Of a stretch of DNA of 64,000 nt, positions 10,414 through 19,570 are shown one piece after another; the stretch's first letter is position 1, and each line of letters begins with the position of its first letter. The stretch spans positions 164,485-228,484 of the forward strand of contig JALQPE010000171.1 of NCBI GenBank assembly GCA_030407315.1, in the 5' to 3' direction. This DNA comes from Asparagopsis taxiformis (lineage: Eukaryota; Rhodophyta; Florideophyceae; Bonnemaisoniales; Bonnemaisoniaceae). The position numbers were made by a program, and so were the translations under genes. The notes below the pieces were generated by a model. It made no database searches and was not told the origin of the DNA. It saw only the letters and a program-made list of their open reading frames with translations.

Positions 10414-11040
10414 TGTTCGTGTTAGTTAAGTGGACTGCGAGCGCTCGCTGCGCTGCACTGCACTGCAGTGAGTGTGGAGAAGCAAGTGCGGCGGATTGGG
10501 GGTCAGGTGCGGAGCATGAGTATCGGACGGCGGCACTCAAGGTGCGAAGGAAGATATTGAATGCAAAGTGGAAGAGCGGAAGGCGTGAAGAGAATGCAGC
10601 AGGTAATAATGAAGTGTTGGTGGATGCGTTTCTGTTGTGTTCGGTGCGCAGCGCAACGCAGTGCACAACGTGCCAACAACAGGACAAGTACAACTGTCAA
10701 GTAGCGGAGGTTGAAGAAATGCACACAGGCATCATCTGAATGGTGCTGATTTCGGCCAGCTGTCCATCCTATTTTTCTAAATTTTTCGTTTCTCCGCTTG
10801 ATTGCACAGCGAGTGGAATCTAACAAATTTCAAATTTTTAGTGCAATAATCAATCATTATCATACGTACACGTCATGTAAACAGTTTACATACTGTAATG
10901 TAAATCAATTCCCTTACACTGAATCATACTCGCCTCAGTCGCCGACCGTGCCATCACTCGTACGGTGGAGCCAATGCCGGTGCCCGTCGCGCTCAAGCGC
11001 CCCAATTATCCCGTTGCCCGTCTCCTCCGTCATGGTCGCC
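10414..11040. other. Divergent promoter region with a TGCACTGCACTGCA repeat
   Basis: This is the gap between the P4-ATPase start (minus) and the NudC/Sel1 gene (plus). A pentanucleotide repeat TGCACTGCACTGCA lies at 10454-10467, 41 bases upstream of the P4-ATPase ATG. The same 14-mer is found upstream of the EF-3 gene. The frames in this gap on both strands have no family features. Confidence 0.45.
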
Positions 11041-12489
11041 ATGGCAACAGACCTTCAGGCGCACTCCGACAAACCGCCACCGACAAAGCCCGACCTCCAA
11101 GCGACTGTGGCCCAAGTAGTTGACGATGTAGCCAAAGATGCCGCCTTTTCCGCATCTCTCGTTGACGAAAAAGTCCGCGTACAATCCCTCATAAACAATC
11201 TTGTATCCAACGTTGCGAATCCGCCTTCTACACCACCGTCCGATAGTGTCCCTGTTGGTGACCATCGTCCCCGTACACTTGATTCTCTCCCGTTATCATG
11301 GACCCAAGCCCTTGACGCTGTCACACTGTCCGTCTCCGTCCCTGCTGCCACCCGTAAGAACCACGTCACTGTCTCCTTTACTCCTGGTTCCGTGAAAGCG
11401 CGTGTACGCGATGAAAATGATGCAACTGTCGTCCAGTTCGACAAGCCTATCCTCGCAGCCGTGGACGTGGACGGCTGCATGTGGGCATTGGAAGGCGTGG
11501 GTGAGCATAGGAGGCTGACAATTGAATTGGAGAAAGCACAAGCGCAGTGGTGGTCCAAATTGTTCATGGAGGATGATCCCGCTGACTATACTCTCGTCGA
11601 CGCCGAACAAGATGACGTGCTCGACACCTCAGTGAATGATACGGCGCATACGACCGTAGTTACAGATATCGAGGATACCGACGCTGATCAAACTGAAGAG
11701 GTAGACAGTGAACAGGCCAACAACGCCGAGGGGGAAACCAGTGTGCAGGATGGAGTTGAAGCTGTAGTGAATGAGGTTGTGGATGCAGCTGTCGCTTCCT
11801 TGTCTGACAGTTCAGAAGATGAAGTAGCGAAGAGTACAAACGAACCACAAAAGGTTCTGACACGCGCTGACTTGCCACGAATTGTGTCTCAGTACCGCAC
11901 AGCAGTCGAAAGAGGCGGGCCAGGTGCCGCAGATGCCGCGCTTCAACTTGCGACGTTTTACCATCACGGGATAGGTGTGGAGCAAAACGACGTGGAATCA
12001 GCTCGTCTGTATAAATTTGCCCTGGAGAACGGAGCACTCGACGCATCTGCTGCCTTCCAACTTGGTCTGATCTACAATCAAGGCGCACCAGGTCTGGAGG
12101 CGGATGCAACAGAGGCTGTACGATGGTGGCGAGTTGCGGCCAGTCTTGGCAACTCTGTAGCGATGTTCAACCTTGGGGTGATGGCTATGAATGGTTCTGG
12201 ATGCGAAATGGACCCTATAATGGCCACGCGATGGTTCCAGCAAGCACAGGCACTTAATTCGCAGCTGACGCCGCCGCAGTTTTCGCGTACACAGTTGGAA
12301 GAACGCATGGTGATCGCCGCACGTCTGAAGAAGGAGCGGGCGAAGCAGCTCATGTCACCAGAGGAGAAGCAGAGACGGAAGGAGGAAGCGCTGCGAAAAG
12401 TACGATTAGTATGTTATAGTACGGCTGCTGTTGTTGGGGTGACAATAACGGCGGTTGCCATTCGACATTGGTGGAGAAATCAGCTGTGA
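11041..12489 (+). CDS. NudC-like CS domain fused to Sel1 repeats, C-terminal membrane anchor
   Basis: This 482-residue protein is counted from the ATG at 11041 (context GTCGCCATGG); an ATG nine bases earlier is in frame. Residues 80-165 fit a CS/p23-like domain of NudC type: W-T-Q-A-L near the start and the closing L-E-K-A-Q-A-Q-W-W-S-K-L are NudC hallmarks. A strongly acidic linker follows (about 180-280). Then come three Sel1-like repeats (about 300-415) recognisable by A-L-Q-L-A-T-F-Y-H-H-G-I-G-V and A-M-F-N-L-G-V-M-A-M-N-G-S-G. After a basic helix, the last 25 residues form a hydrophobic segment ending in R-H-W-W-R-N-Q-L, a likely tail anchor with the bulk facing the cytosol. CS domains work as Hsp90 co-chaperones and Sel1 repeats bind proteins, so a membrane-tethered chaperone adaptor is plausible. 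I do not know this domain order as a named family. Confidence 0.8.
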   Translation: MATDLQAHSDKPPPTKPDLQATVAQVVDDVAKDAAFSASLVDEKVRVQSLINNLVSNVANPPSTPPSDSVPVGDHRPRTLDSLPLSWTQALDAVTLSVSVPAATRKNHVTVSFTPGSVKARVRDENDATVVQFDKPILAAVDVDGCMWALEGVGEHRRLTIELEKAQAQWWSKLFMEDDPADYTLVDAEQDDVLDTSVNDTAHTTVVTDIEDTDADQTEEVDSEQANNAEGETSVQDGVEAVVNEVVDAAVASLSDSSEDEVAKSTNEPQKVLTRADLPRIVSQYRTAVERGGPGAADAALQLATFYHHGIGVEQNDVESARLYKFALENGALDASAAFQLGLIYNQGAPGLEADATEAVRWWRVAASLGNSVAMFNLGVMAMNGSGCEMDPIMATRWFQQAQALNSQLTPPQFSRTQLEERMVIAARLKKERAKQLMSPEEKQRRKEEALRKVRLVCYSTAAVVGVTITAVAIRHWWRNQL

Positions 12490-12522
12490 TAGGTTTATTG
12501 AATGGGATTACTTTGATGTACA

Positions 12523-13116
12523 TTAAGATTGTTTGTTCTGCAAGAGCCACTTGCCAACGCTAGTCGTCGGGGCGTTTGGATCGCATTGAGCTTTGGGACA
12601 CCTGAAGTGGCAGGATCTACGACGGGCCTCGAGGGTGGGCAATGGGTTTGAGGTCTTGACTTGCTCCAATGTCGGCTCATCGGTTAGGTCTGTGTAGACA
12701 CGAGCCAGGTTAGAAAAAGAAATTTCACGCTTCGGCAAGGTGTCCATTCTGTCCAAATCGGATGAAGAATAGGACTTGACACTTTCCGGTAGCTTTTTTT
12801 TATGGGAAGAATGATAGGACAGTGTCGTCTTGGTGGACCCATCGAGATTTTCTTGAGAACGATTGGCCAGAGTGTTTTCACGCGTCTGCTTGGCAGTTCC
12901 TTTTCTCTCGTCTTCAACGAAACTGGAAACGAAGGGGCGTGTAGTGATCCATGACGTAAAGATAACTTGTCTTCCGCGCAAGTTGGACAGCATGGAAGCA
13001 ATTCTTTGACGTCGAGAACGCTTGTTCGACTGGGCGTGCTGCCGCTGTTCGGACATTGTTGAAGCAGATGACACACTAGTGGTCGACGGCAACGCCGGGT
13101 GCTCGGACGTGCGCAT
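12523..13116 (-). CDS. Serine/basic-rich hypothetical protein
   Basis: This 197-residue frame runs from the ATG at 13116; the frame is open further upstream to 13296, and another ATG is at 13056. It is rich in Ser, Thr, Arg and Lys with no membrane segment. A conserved-looking patch is R-R-Q-R-I-A-S-M-L-S-N-L-R-G-R-Q, and the tail carries C-H-F-R-C-P-K-A-Q-C, three cysteines that could hold zinc. It ends 33 bases from the stop of the convergent NudC/Sel1 gene. An overlapping frame of 201 codons exists in another phase, so coding status is uncertain. I do not recognise a family. Confidence 0.4.
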   Translation of the reverse strand: MRTSEHPALPSTTSVSSASTMSEQRQHAQSNKRSRRQRIASMLSNLRGRQVIFTSWITTRPFVSSFVEDERKGTAKQTRENTLANRSQENLDGSTKTTLSYHSSHKKKLPESVKSYSSSDLDRMDTLPKREISFSNLARVYTDLTDEPTLEQVKTSNPLPTLEARRRSCHFRCPKAQCDPNAPTTSVGKWLLQNKQS

Positions 13117-14531
13117 CGTGGATTGAGCCGGGTCGCGCGCACTTGTAGGCGTCGAGAGACGAGATGCGCGGGGGGCAGACAGTAAGATACGGGCTGGACA
13201 AATGATCGAGCAATGTCGATTTTGAAACCGAGGCCAAAGTGAGAATAGGGTGCGTCGGGTGTACGGCGTGAACGAATTGAGACGTACATCGATCACGTGA
13301 TGCCATTGTAGGAAACATTTTGGTGCGCAATTGCGAACGGATGGTGCGCAATGGCAAGTGGAAAAAGGGCTACTAGCAAAGTGTATTTCGCAAGGACAAT
13401 GTAAAATGATCGGTGAGGTTGTACGTGTTTATGGCCGCTAGTGTGACCGTGTGCAGAACGTTGCGGATGCTGTCACGTTGTCCACACGTTTATAGAACGG
13501 CTGGACTACATCTACCGTGCGCAAGCCCACTGGATACCGACCAATTAGAATACAATCAGCGCGTCTCAGAGTCCTCGAGTGTCAGTAGCTCACCACTTGT
13601 TCACGTCATCTGTGTACACACAGACAGCTTGTCCCTAGAAGAAGAGTGACCGACGCACCAAAACAACTTGAGCGAGCCTTGCGATGTGGTGTGGTGTCGG
13701 GTGCACACCTATACTTGAAACGTTAGCATCCGTTCCCACTCGCCAGTACACGTGTACAAGGTTTTATTCAATGCAGTTGGTCTTGCGTCATTTCCCGGAC
13801 GGCAAAGTTGAACAATTTGAATATGGAGCGCAGTAGGTGCTCGGCAGCCGAGATCATGGAAACAAACCCCTGTGGCGAGTGTTGTTTTGTTTCGTACGAT
13901 AGATAGTACACATGTGAAGAGTTGTCTGTATCTGCACAACTTGGTTTGCTGTCAAATATCTCATGCCGCATATGGTATTGAAATGTATTATCTCGACAGC
14001 CCACCGCCTTTTTTTTGTTGACGCCACTTGCGATCTCGCAATAATCACACTATATCTCAACACCGGTGCGACTTCAGATTCTACGAAATCAGTACAAGGG
14101 AAGCGTAGCTTTCTAGTACCAATGAATATAGCAAGCCACAGCGACCAATGTGATCGCAGCTGATCCAGATAGCAACCAAAGCTACTCAACTGCGCTGTCA
14201 ATAGATGCTTCCACATCCTTATTGTCTCTTCTATGTGTCACGCTGTACTCAGCGGAGCGCCAAGGCGATCGCTAGGGTAAATCTACTACACACACTCGCT
14301 GTCCAAAATCTACTTTCAGCGAGATCGTTTCCATTTCCACCATCATCCCGGATGGAACAAAGTTCATTATTCTTCAGTGGTGCTGCTCTTTGTTTACTTT
14401 CTGCAGTAGCAAGACGAAATAATTACAAACTACCTAAACCACTACGCTTGATACTCTTCAAAACTCATTAGGCGCTTCATGATCATCCGCTCTCTCACCC
14501 GCAAATATACAACATCAGTTAGTTACATGGC
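13117..14531. other. Gene-free stretch of about 1.4 kb
   Basis: Only short frames without domain features are present on either strand. No tRNA-like B box or structured RNA was recognised. It contains the upstream region of the hypothetical gene at 12523-13116 and the 3' flank of the SPFH gene. Confidence 0.4.
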
Positions 14532-17165
14532 TCATCGACTGAGCGGCATTGCACCAGGATGCGTCAGTTGTACGCCGCCAATTTGTCCCATACTAGGAGC
14601 CAGAGGTGTTTGGTAAGGAAACTGTGAATGGATGTCATACGACGGTACACGCACTTGGAAACTACCACCCAATGGGGCAAACGTTTGATGAGCAGGTTGT
14701 GTTTGTTGCCGCAACCGAGCATCTGTGCTCGCTTGTAATGGCGTCGCTGCTGCAGCATGCGCATTGTGACCGATCTGAGCGGCATATGGCATTTGTGCAG
14801 GTGCAGCTATTGGGGCAGCCTGCGCCATTGGTGCGGCCTGTGCCATTGGTGCGGCCTGTGCCATTGGTGCGGCCTGTGCTATTGGTACGGCCTGTGCCAT
14901 TGGTACGGCATGTGCCATTGGTACACTAGTTGGAAATGCACCAGGTTCTACTGCTGCACCGCCGTTACTCAACGGTCCGTGCTGATAGACGTGATGTGCT
15001 TCTGCTGGCGCAACGCTCGCTCCTGCCCTGTTTTGAAGAAGATGGAGAGGATCCAGTCCAGTGGCTGCAGTCGCACCCGCGCCGCCCGCATACGGATTAG
15101 CGATGGCTTGGAAAAATTCCGGAGGTGGAGGACGTCCGTAGGCAGTCATATACTGTTCCGCTAGTTTCATTTGCATCGCCCTTTCTCCACCCGGTCCATT
15201 GACAACTTCCGCAACGTCCCTCATTGCTGACGCTATTGCCTCGCCTCTTTCCGTGATGGCGTGCGCTTCACCTATAGCTTGATTCACAATTTCCATTTGT
15301 CGTGCTTGTGATAGTTTCATCTGTGCCTGCATTTCGCCGTCCGCACGATTGATGATTGCTTCGCGTTCCGCTTCCGATGCTAAAATATCCGCCCGCTTCT
15401 GTCGCTCCGCCTGAACTTCACGGTCCATCGTGGCTCGCAGCTCATCCGGCGGATCGATGTCCTTCAGTTCGAAACGAGTGCAGCGTAGTCCCCAGGGGCG
15501 TGCTGCCTGGTTGATCAGCGTCACGATTCGCTCGTTCAATTCGTACCGCTGCTCAAACGCTTTGTCCAGTGTAATTCGTCCAATTTCACTGCGAACGCAC
15601 GTTTGTGCTAGAAGCACCACTGACCGATACGGATTTTCAACTCCGTATGATGCTGCCACTGGATCTTCAATACGAATGAATAGTAATCCATTTACGCGCA
15701 CGCTTACATTGTCGTACGTATAGCATTGCTGCATGGGGATAGGGATACTGGTTTCCTTTAGCGAGTGACGAAACGCAATTTCTTCAATGCATGGCATTAT
15801 AAAGTTATTTCCCGCATTCAGTTTACGATGATATCGTCCGCCACGCTCGATGATGAAAGCTTCGTTTTGCGGAACCTGCACATGAAACATACCACGCGGT
15901 GTCTCAGGCTTCAGCGCATTTTCACTTATCAGGTCATCATCCTCCATGGCTTCAAACTGCCCCTCTTCATGCATCATTCCTGGTTTGTTCCAGTACTTTT
16001 GTTTCTTCTTCTCCTCTTCTTCAAGTTTTTTCTTCTCCTTCTCTTTCTTATTGAGAAACATTTTCCTGACCAGATACCCAATAGTAGCAACGGCAAGAGC
16101 CACTAAAGCAGCTTTGAAAACGTTTTTCTTCGTAATTTTGGTATCCTTTTCACTTCCAGAATGATCTCCATGTTCATGTTCATCTCCATGTTCATCTTCA
16201 TGTTCATCATCGAAGCCCCCAAATTTATCTTCAATCTTGTCCTTGATTCCTTTCAATGGAAATCTGCCACTCTCAGATGGATGTGAACCTTTTGAATCTT
16301 TCTTCACACCCCTCGGTTTACTTCCAGCTGCACGAGTGCTCTGTGGACTCGGCAAATCATCATAACCCTCAAGGAACTGAGCACCAAATTCGTCATAAAC
16401 AGTTACACGATCTCTGGAATCTAATCCACGGTTTCCATCAGAACTGGAATGCAACGTACCAGCTGGGTAATCACGGTTGGAGCCCCTTGAATACTGCTGA
16501 GAACGCTTCTGAGACGGAGATGGATGTGATCTCTTAACAGCACGTTGCGCAGCTGGAGATACAACACGATTAGCTCGATTATCCGGTGAACCTGGAGTTG
16601 TTGAACCAGGGTAGCCACTCGGCGGCTCTCCAGTAGAGCGGCTGCGCTGAAATGCAACATCAGGCGGGAGGGGATGATGCATCGGTGACCCTGCCGGGGT
16701 AGCGGAGCGTGAGCGACGCTGCGAGCGGCGTTGCGAGGGGCGCTTTGACGACGATGACGACGTCCTTTTCTGAGAAGAATCACGACGCTGGATGGGATGC
16801 GGAGAAGCCGGGTAGACACGTTGCTTGCGACTGGAGGTGTTTCCCGACCTTACCTTCCTAGAGCTATGTGTTTTGGAGCGCTGGAGGGAATCACGCGGAG
16901 AAGCATGTTGCGACGACGAATGGGTGCTGCGACTTCGGAATGCATCGTCTCGCGGTGAATGGATGTCGTTTGGAGAGCGGCGCGAATCTATGGGTTGGGT
17001 ACGCCGATCACGTTTGTTGTACGAGGTGTCCGGCGGAGCGCTGGAGTGACGGCGCTTGGGGTGTTTGTTTCGGGTCCGGCTTCTTCGCGGCGGCGGCGCA
17101 CGCAGACTGTCTGGCACCAGGAACGAGAAGCCGTTGAACTCGAATAGCGGCCGCTTTTTGGGCAT
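14532..17165 (-). CDS. SPFH/Band-7 protein of the stomatin-like-2 type with long N-terminal extension
   Basis: The protein has 877 residues. The first 340 or so are disordered and rich in Ser, Arg, Pro and His (many R-R-S and S-Q-R groups), with an acidic His/Glu/Asp block near 310-335. A single hydrophobic helix (about 345-367) is followed by a run of Lys and Glu. The SPFH domain (about 423-600) is close to stomatin-like protein 2: V-P-Q-N-E-A-F-I-I-E-R-G-G-R, then D-N-V-S-V-R-V-N-G and R-S-E-I-G-R-I-T-L-D. A coiled coil rich in A-E-R-E-A/Q-A follows. Near 747-784 the tail has seven or more copies of an A-x-P-M-A-Q hexapeptide. SLP-2 proteins organise cardiolipin domains of mitochondria; ordinary members have 320-400 residues and enter by a short presequence, so targeting here is uncertain. 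The hexapeptide block corresponds to a degenerate 18-bp DNA repeat at about 14,812-14,925. Confidence 0.85.
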   Translation of the reverse strand: MPKKRPLFEFNGFSFLVPDSLRAPPPRRSRTRNKHPKRRHSSAPPDTSYNKRDRRTQPIDSRRSPNDIHSPRDDAFRSRSTHSSSQHASPRDSLQRSKTHSSRKVRSGNTSSRKQRVYPASPHPIQRRDSSQKRTSSSSSKRPSQRRSQRRSRSATPAGSPMHHPLPPDVAFQRSRSTGEPPSGYPGSTTPGSPDNRANRVVSPAAQRAVKRSHPSPSQKRSQQYSRGSNRDYPAGTLHSSSDGNRGLDSRDRVTVYDEFGAQFLEGYDDLPSPQSTRAAGSKPRGVKKDSKGSHPSESGRFPLKGIKDKIEDKFGGFDDEHEDEHGDEHEHGDHSGSEKDTKITKKNVFKAALVALAVATIGYLVRKMFLNKKEKEKKKLEEEEKKKQKYWNKPGMMHEEGQFEAMEDDDLISENALKPETPRGMFHVQVPQNEAFIIERGGRYHRKLNAGNNFIMPCIEEIAFRHSLKETSIPIPMQQCYTYDNVSVRVNGLLFIRIEDPVAASYGVENPYRSVVLLAQTCVRSEIGRITLDKAFEQRYELNERIVTLINQAARPWGLRCTRFELKDIDPPDELRATMDREVQAERQKRADILASEAEREAIINRADGEMQAQMKLSQARQMEIVNQAIGEAHAITERGEAIASAMRDVAEVVNGPGGERAMQMKLAEQYMTAYGRPPPPEFFQAIANPYAGGAGATAATGLDPLHLLQNRAGASVAPAEAHHVYQHGPLSNGGAAVEPGAFPTSVPMAHAVPMAQAVPIAQAAPMAQAAPMAQAAPMAQAAPIAAPAQMPYAAQIGHNAHAAAATPLQASTDARLRQQTQPAHQTFAPLGGSFQVRVPSYDIHSQFPYQTPLAPSMGQIGGVQLTHPGAMPLSR

Positions 17166-17388
17166 TATGGTTCACGTGCGGCTGGGACAGGAGGCTGTGA
17201 AATCAGAAGATGGTTTTCATTAGAGGGCGGCTGTGGAAGGAAAGCGTTCAATTAGAGCGGCAGGAGCATCTATGGTATTACGTAGAAAGATCCACTAAAT
17301 ATGACTTGGCAAAAAATTGATATGTTACGTTACGTATCTTGTTAACGTCTACGCCACCATCCCAGCTTACAGAGCTCAAGATCTCAAT

Positions 17389-19445
17389 ATGCTTCAACCA
17401 GCTCTCGATATCCATCCGTCCGTGCAGGCAGCGCTCCTCAACAACAAACCGATCGTCGCTCTAGAGTCGACCCTGTTAACGCACGGTCTACCCTATCCAG
17501 AAAACCTCACGTTATCAACTCAGCTCTCCGAAACGCTTCACGCGCAGCATGTCACACCAGCGACCATCGCCGTAATATCCGGAGTACCCCATGTAGGTCT
17601 AACACATGCTCAGCTACAACTTCTCTGTCAAACCGGAGCCACTATTCCCAAACTATCCACCCGCGATCTCGCCACCGCCTTTGCCAATCGCACCCATGGC
17701 GCTACGACCGTCGCAGCGACAATGTCCATCGCGTCTGCCGCCGGCATTCGGGTCTTTGCCACGGGCGGCATTGGTGGCGTGCATCGCCACGTAACCGACA
17801 GCTGGGACATATCCGCCGACATATCCGCACTGTCACAATACCCGATGCTAGTCGTATGCGCGGGTGTGAAATCCATTCTCGACGTAGCCAAAACGCTCCA
17901 GGCTTTAGAAACTGCCAATGTACCTGTGTTCGTTCTCAACCACCCGTCCTTCCCGGCCTTCTACACACGCGACACTGATTTGCCCGCGCCTGCAATTGTT
18001 CCAACTCCAGCTGCAGCCGCCCGAATCTTCCATCTAGCGCACTCCTCCCCAGCCTGTCTTCCCCGTCGCGGTGCCCTGCTAGCTGTTCCGATTCCGCGCC
18101 AACACCAGCCACAGCAATCTGATATTCAAAATGCAACAGACACTGCGCTTGCGGAACTGCGCCAACGGCCCGCTATTTCGTCCGGTAAAGTAACGCCCTT
18201 TCTGTTGCGCCGCGTCTCAGAATTGACTGATGGGGCGTCGCTGCGCGCAAACATCCAACTCGTGCTCAATAATGCTCGCGTTGCTGCTGCTGTGGCGCAG
18301 CAATTGTGTCGTCTGCAAGTATCTTCCGTGCAGTCAGAGCAGCAGGTGCTTGTTGTGGGTGCCGCTGCGTTGGATGTACATTGTAAGCCGTCAAATAGAC
18401 TGCGACCCGGTATATCAAATCCAGGCCATGTGCGCATGGCGGCTGGTGGCGTAGCAAAGAATGTCGCAGAAGCTGTTTTGTTTGGTGGTGGAAATGTCAA
18501 GTTTGTTTCTGCTGTTGGTGATGACACAACTGGAAAAGCTGTGATTGCCGCATTGCGATCCGTAGGCATCTCCACGGATACAATACATATTCACAGTGGT
18601 GTTGCCACTGCTACTTATGCTGCGGTTACAGATAGTGATGGAGAACTTTCGGTATGTTGCCTTGATTATTATTCTTGTCCTCACTTTTGCTCTGGTTGTA
18701 CCGCATATCTGCTAACATTTCGTGCTCTCTGTGAAAAACTAAGGTGGCTATTGCGGATATGGATGATATGTTCAATTCCAACAAATTCTCCATATTGGCA
18801 GAGAACAAACAAGCCATTGAAGAATCACTGCGTAACGTAAAAATTGCATGTATGGATGCAAACTTATCTGTGAACGACCTTCGCCAGCTAGTTTCGATGT
18901 GTCATGATGCCAAAGTTGAATGCTGGTTTGAACCGACCACAGCTATAAAATGTGTGCGCATTGTAGATGCACAGGTCCTGCACCATGTAACATACCTCTC
19001 TCCGAATAGCGGCGAGCTCAAAGCAATCGCTGAAAGACTGCTTCAAAGGAAAGGGATTGAAACTGGTGGGTTACACAATCAAAAAGGAGATTTCTCAGAT
19101 GCAATGCATGACTACTATGCCGAAAAGGTTCTGGAAGAGGGCGGTGGCGGGGTTCTAGGCCAACGGATCTATTGTACACGAGGAGCACGTGGGGTTACTC
19201 GGTATAGTTTTACTGAACGAGGGGGACGACATCAATTGCTCAAGCGGGATTTCGCTGCAGTACGGCTGGACCCTGAAAGAATAAAGAGCACAACGGGGGC
19301 CGGCGATTGTTTTGCAGGAGTCTGTCTAGCTGGATTAGCACGCGGCGCAGCAGAGAACGAATACATTATCGAAGGGATTAAGGCAGCTGCAAAATGTTGC
19401 ACTATTGAGGAAGCTGTACCGCGTCGACTGCAATCTAAAATGTAA
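17389..19445 (+). CDS. Pseudouridine-5'-phosphate glycosidase fused to PfkB-type pseudouridine kinase
   Basis: The coding sequence is 17389-18651 joined to 18744-19445 (654 residues). The N-terminal half is a PsuG/IndA glycosidase: A-L-E-S-T-L-L-T-H-G-L-P-Y-P, A-T-I-A-V-I-S-G-V-P-H-V-G-L, and the active-site lysine segment C-A-G-V-K-S-I-L-D-V. The C-terminal half is a PfkB-family sugar kinase with A-G-G-V-A-K-N-V-A-E-A near its start and the catalytic G-A-G-D in T-T-G-A-G-D-C-F-A-G. Together they would phosphorylate pseudouridine and split the product into uracil and ribose 5-phosphate, salvaging it from RNA turnover. The two-domain order is well known in eukaryotes. The intron restores the expected E-L-S-V-A-I-A-D-M sequence. 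The frame is open to 17317 but only through a TTG, so 17389 is the first ATG. Confidence 0.93.
18652..18743 (+). other. Spliceosomal intron (92 nt) in the pseudouridine glycosidase/kinase gene
   Basis: The 5' splice site is GTATGT, a CTAAC branch-point-like sequence sits about 33 bases before the end, and the 3' site is ACTAAG. It is phase 0. Reading through it destroys the PfkB frame, while removing it joins two parts of a conserved kinase segment exactly. Confidence 0.92.
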
Positions 19446-19570
19446 ACAGAGGCACTAAATACATATTGAGCATAACAAGGTGGTGGTTCTTTAGAGTTGA
19501 CAAAAATTAAACGTGGCACGAGACCATAATCTGAAACTACGCCTTGCTCAAGCAAGGCACTACGACCGGC

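Noticed and set aside
12684..13289. 201-codon minus-strand frame overlapping the hypothetical gene
   Set aside because: It is less protein-like than the overlapping 257-codon frame, and Cys/Arg/Pro-heavy as expected of an out-of-phase shadow.
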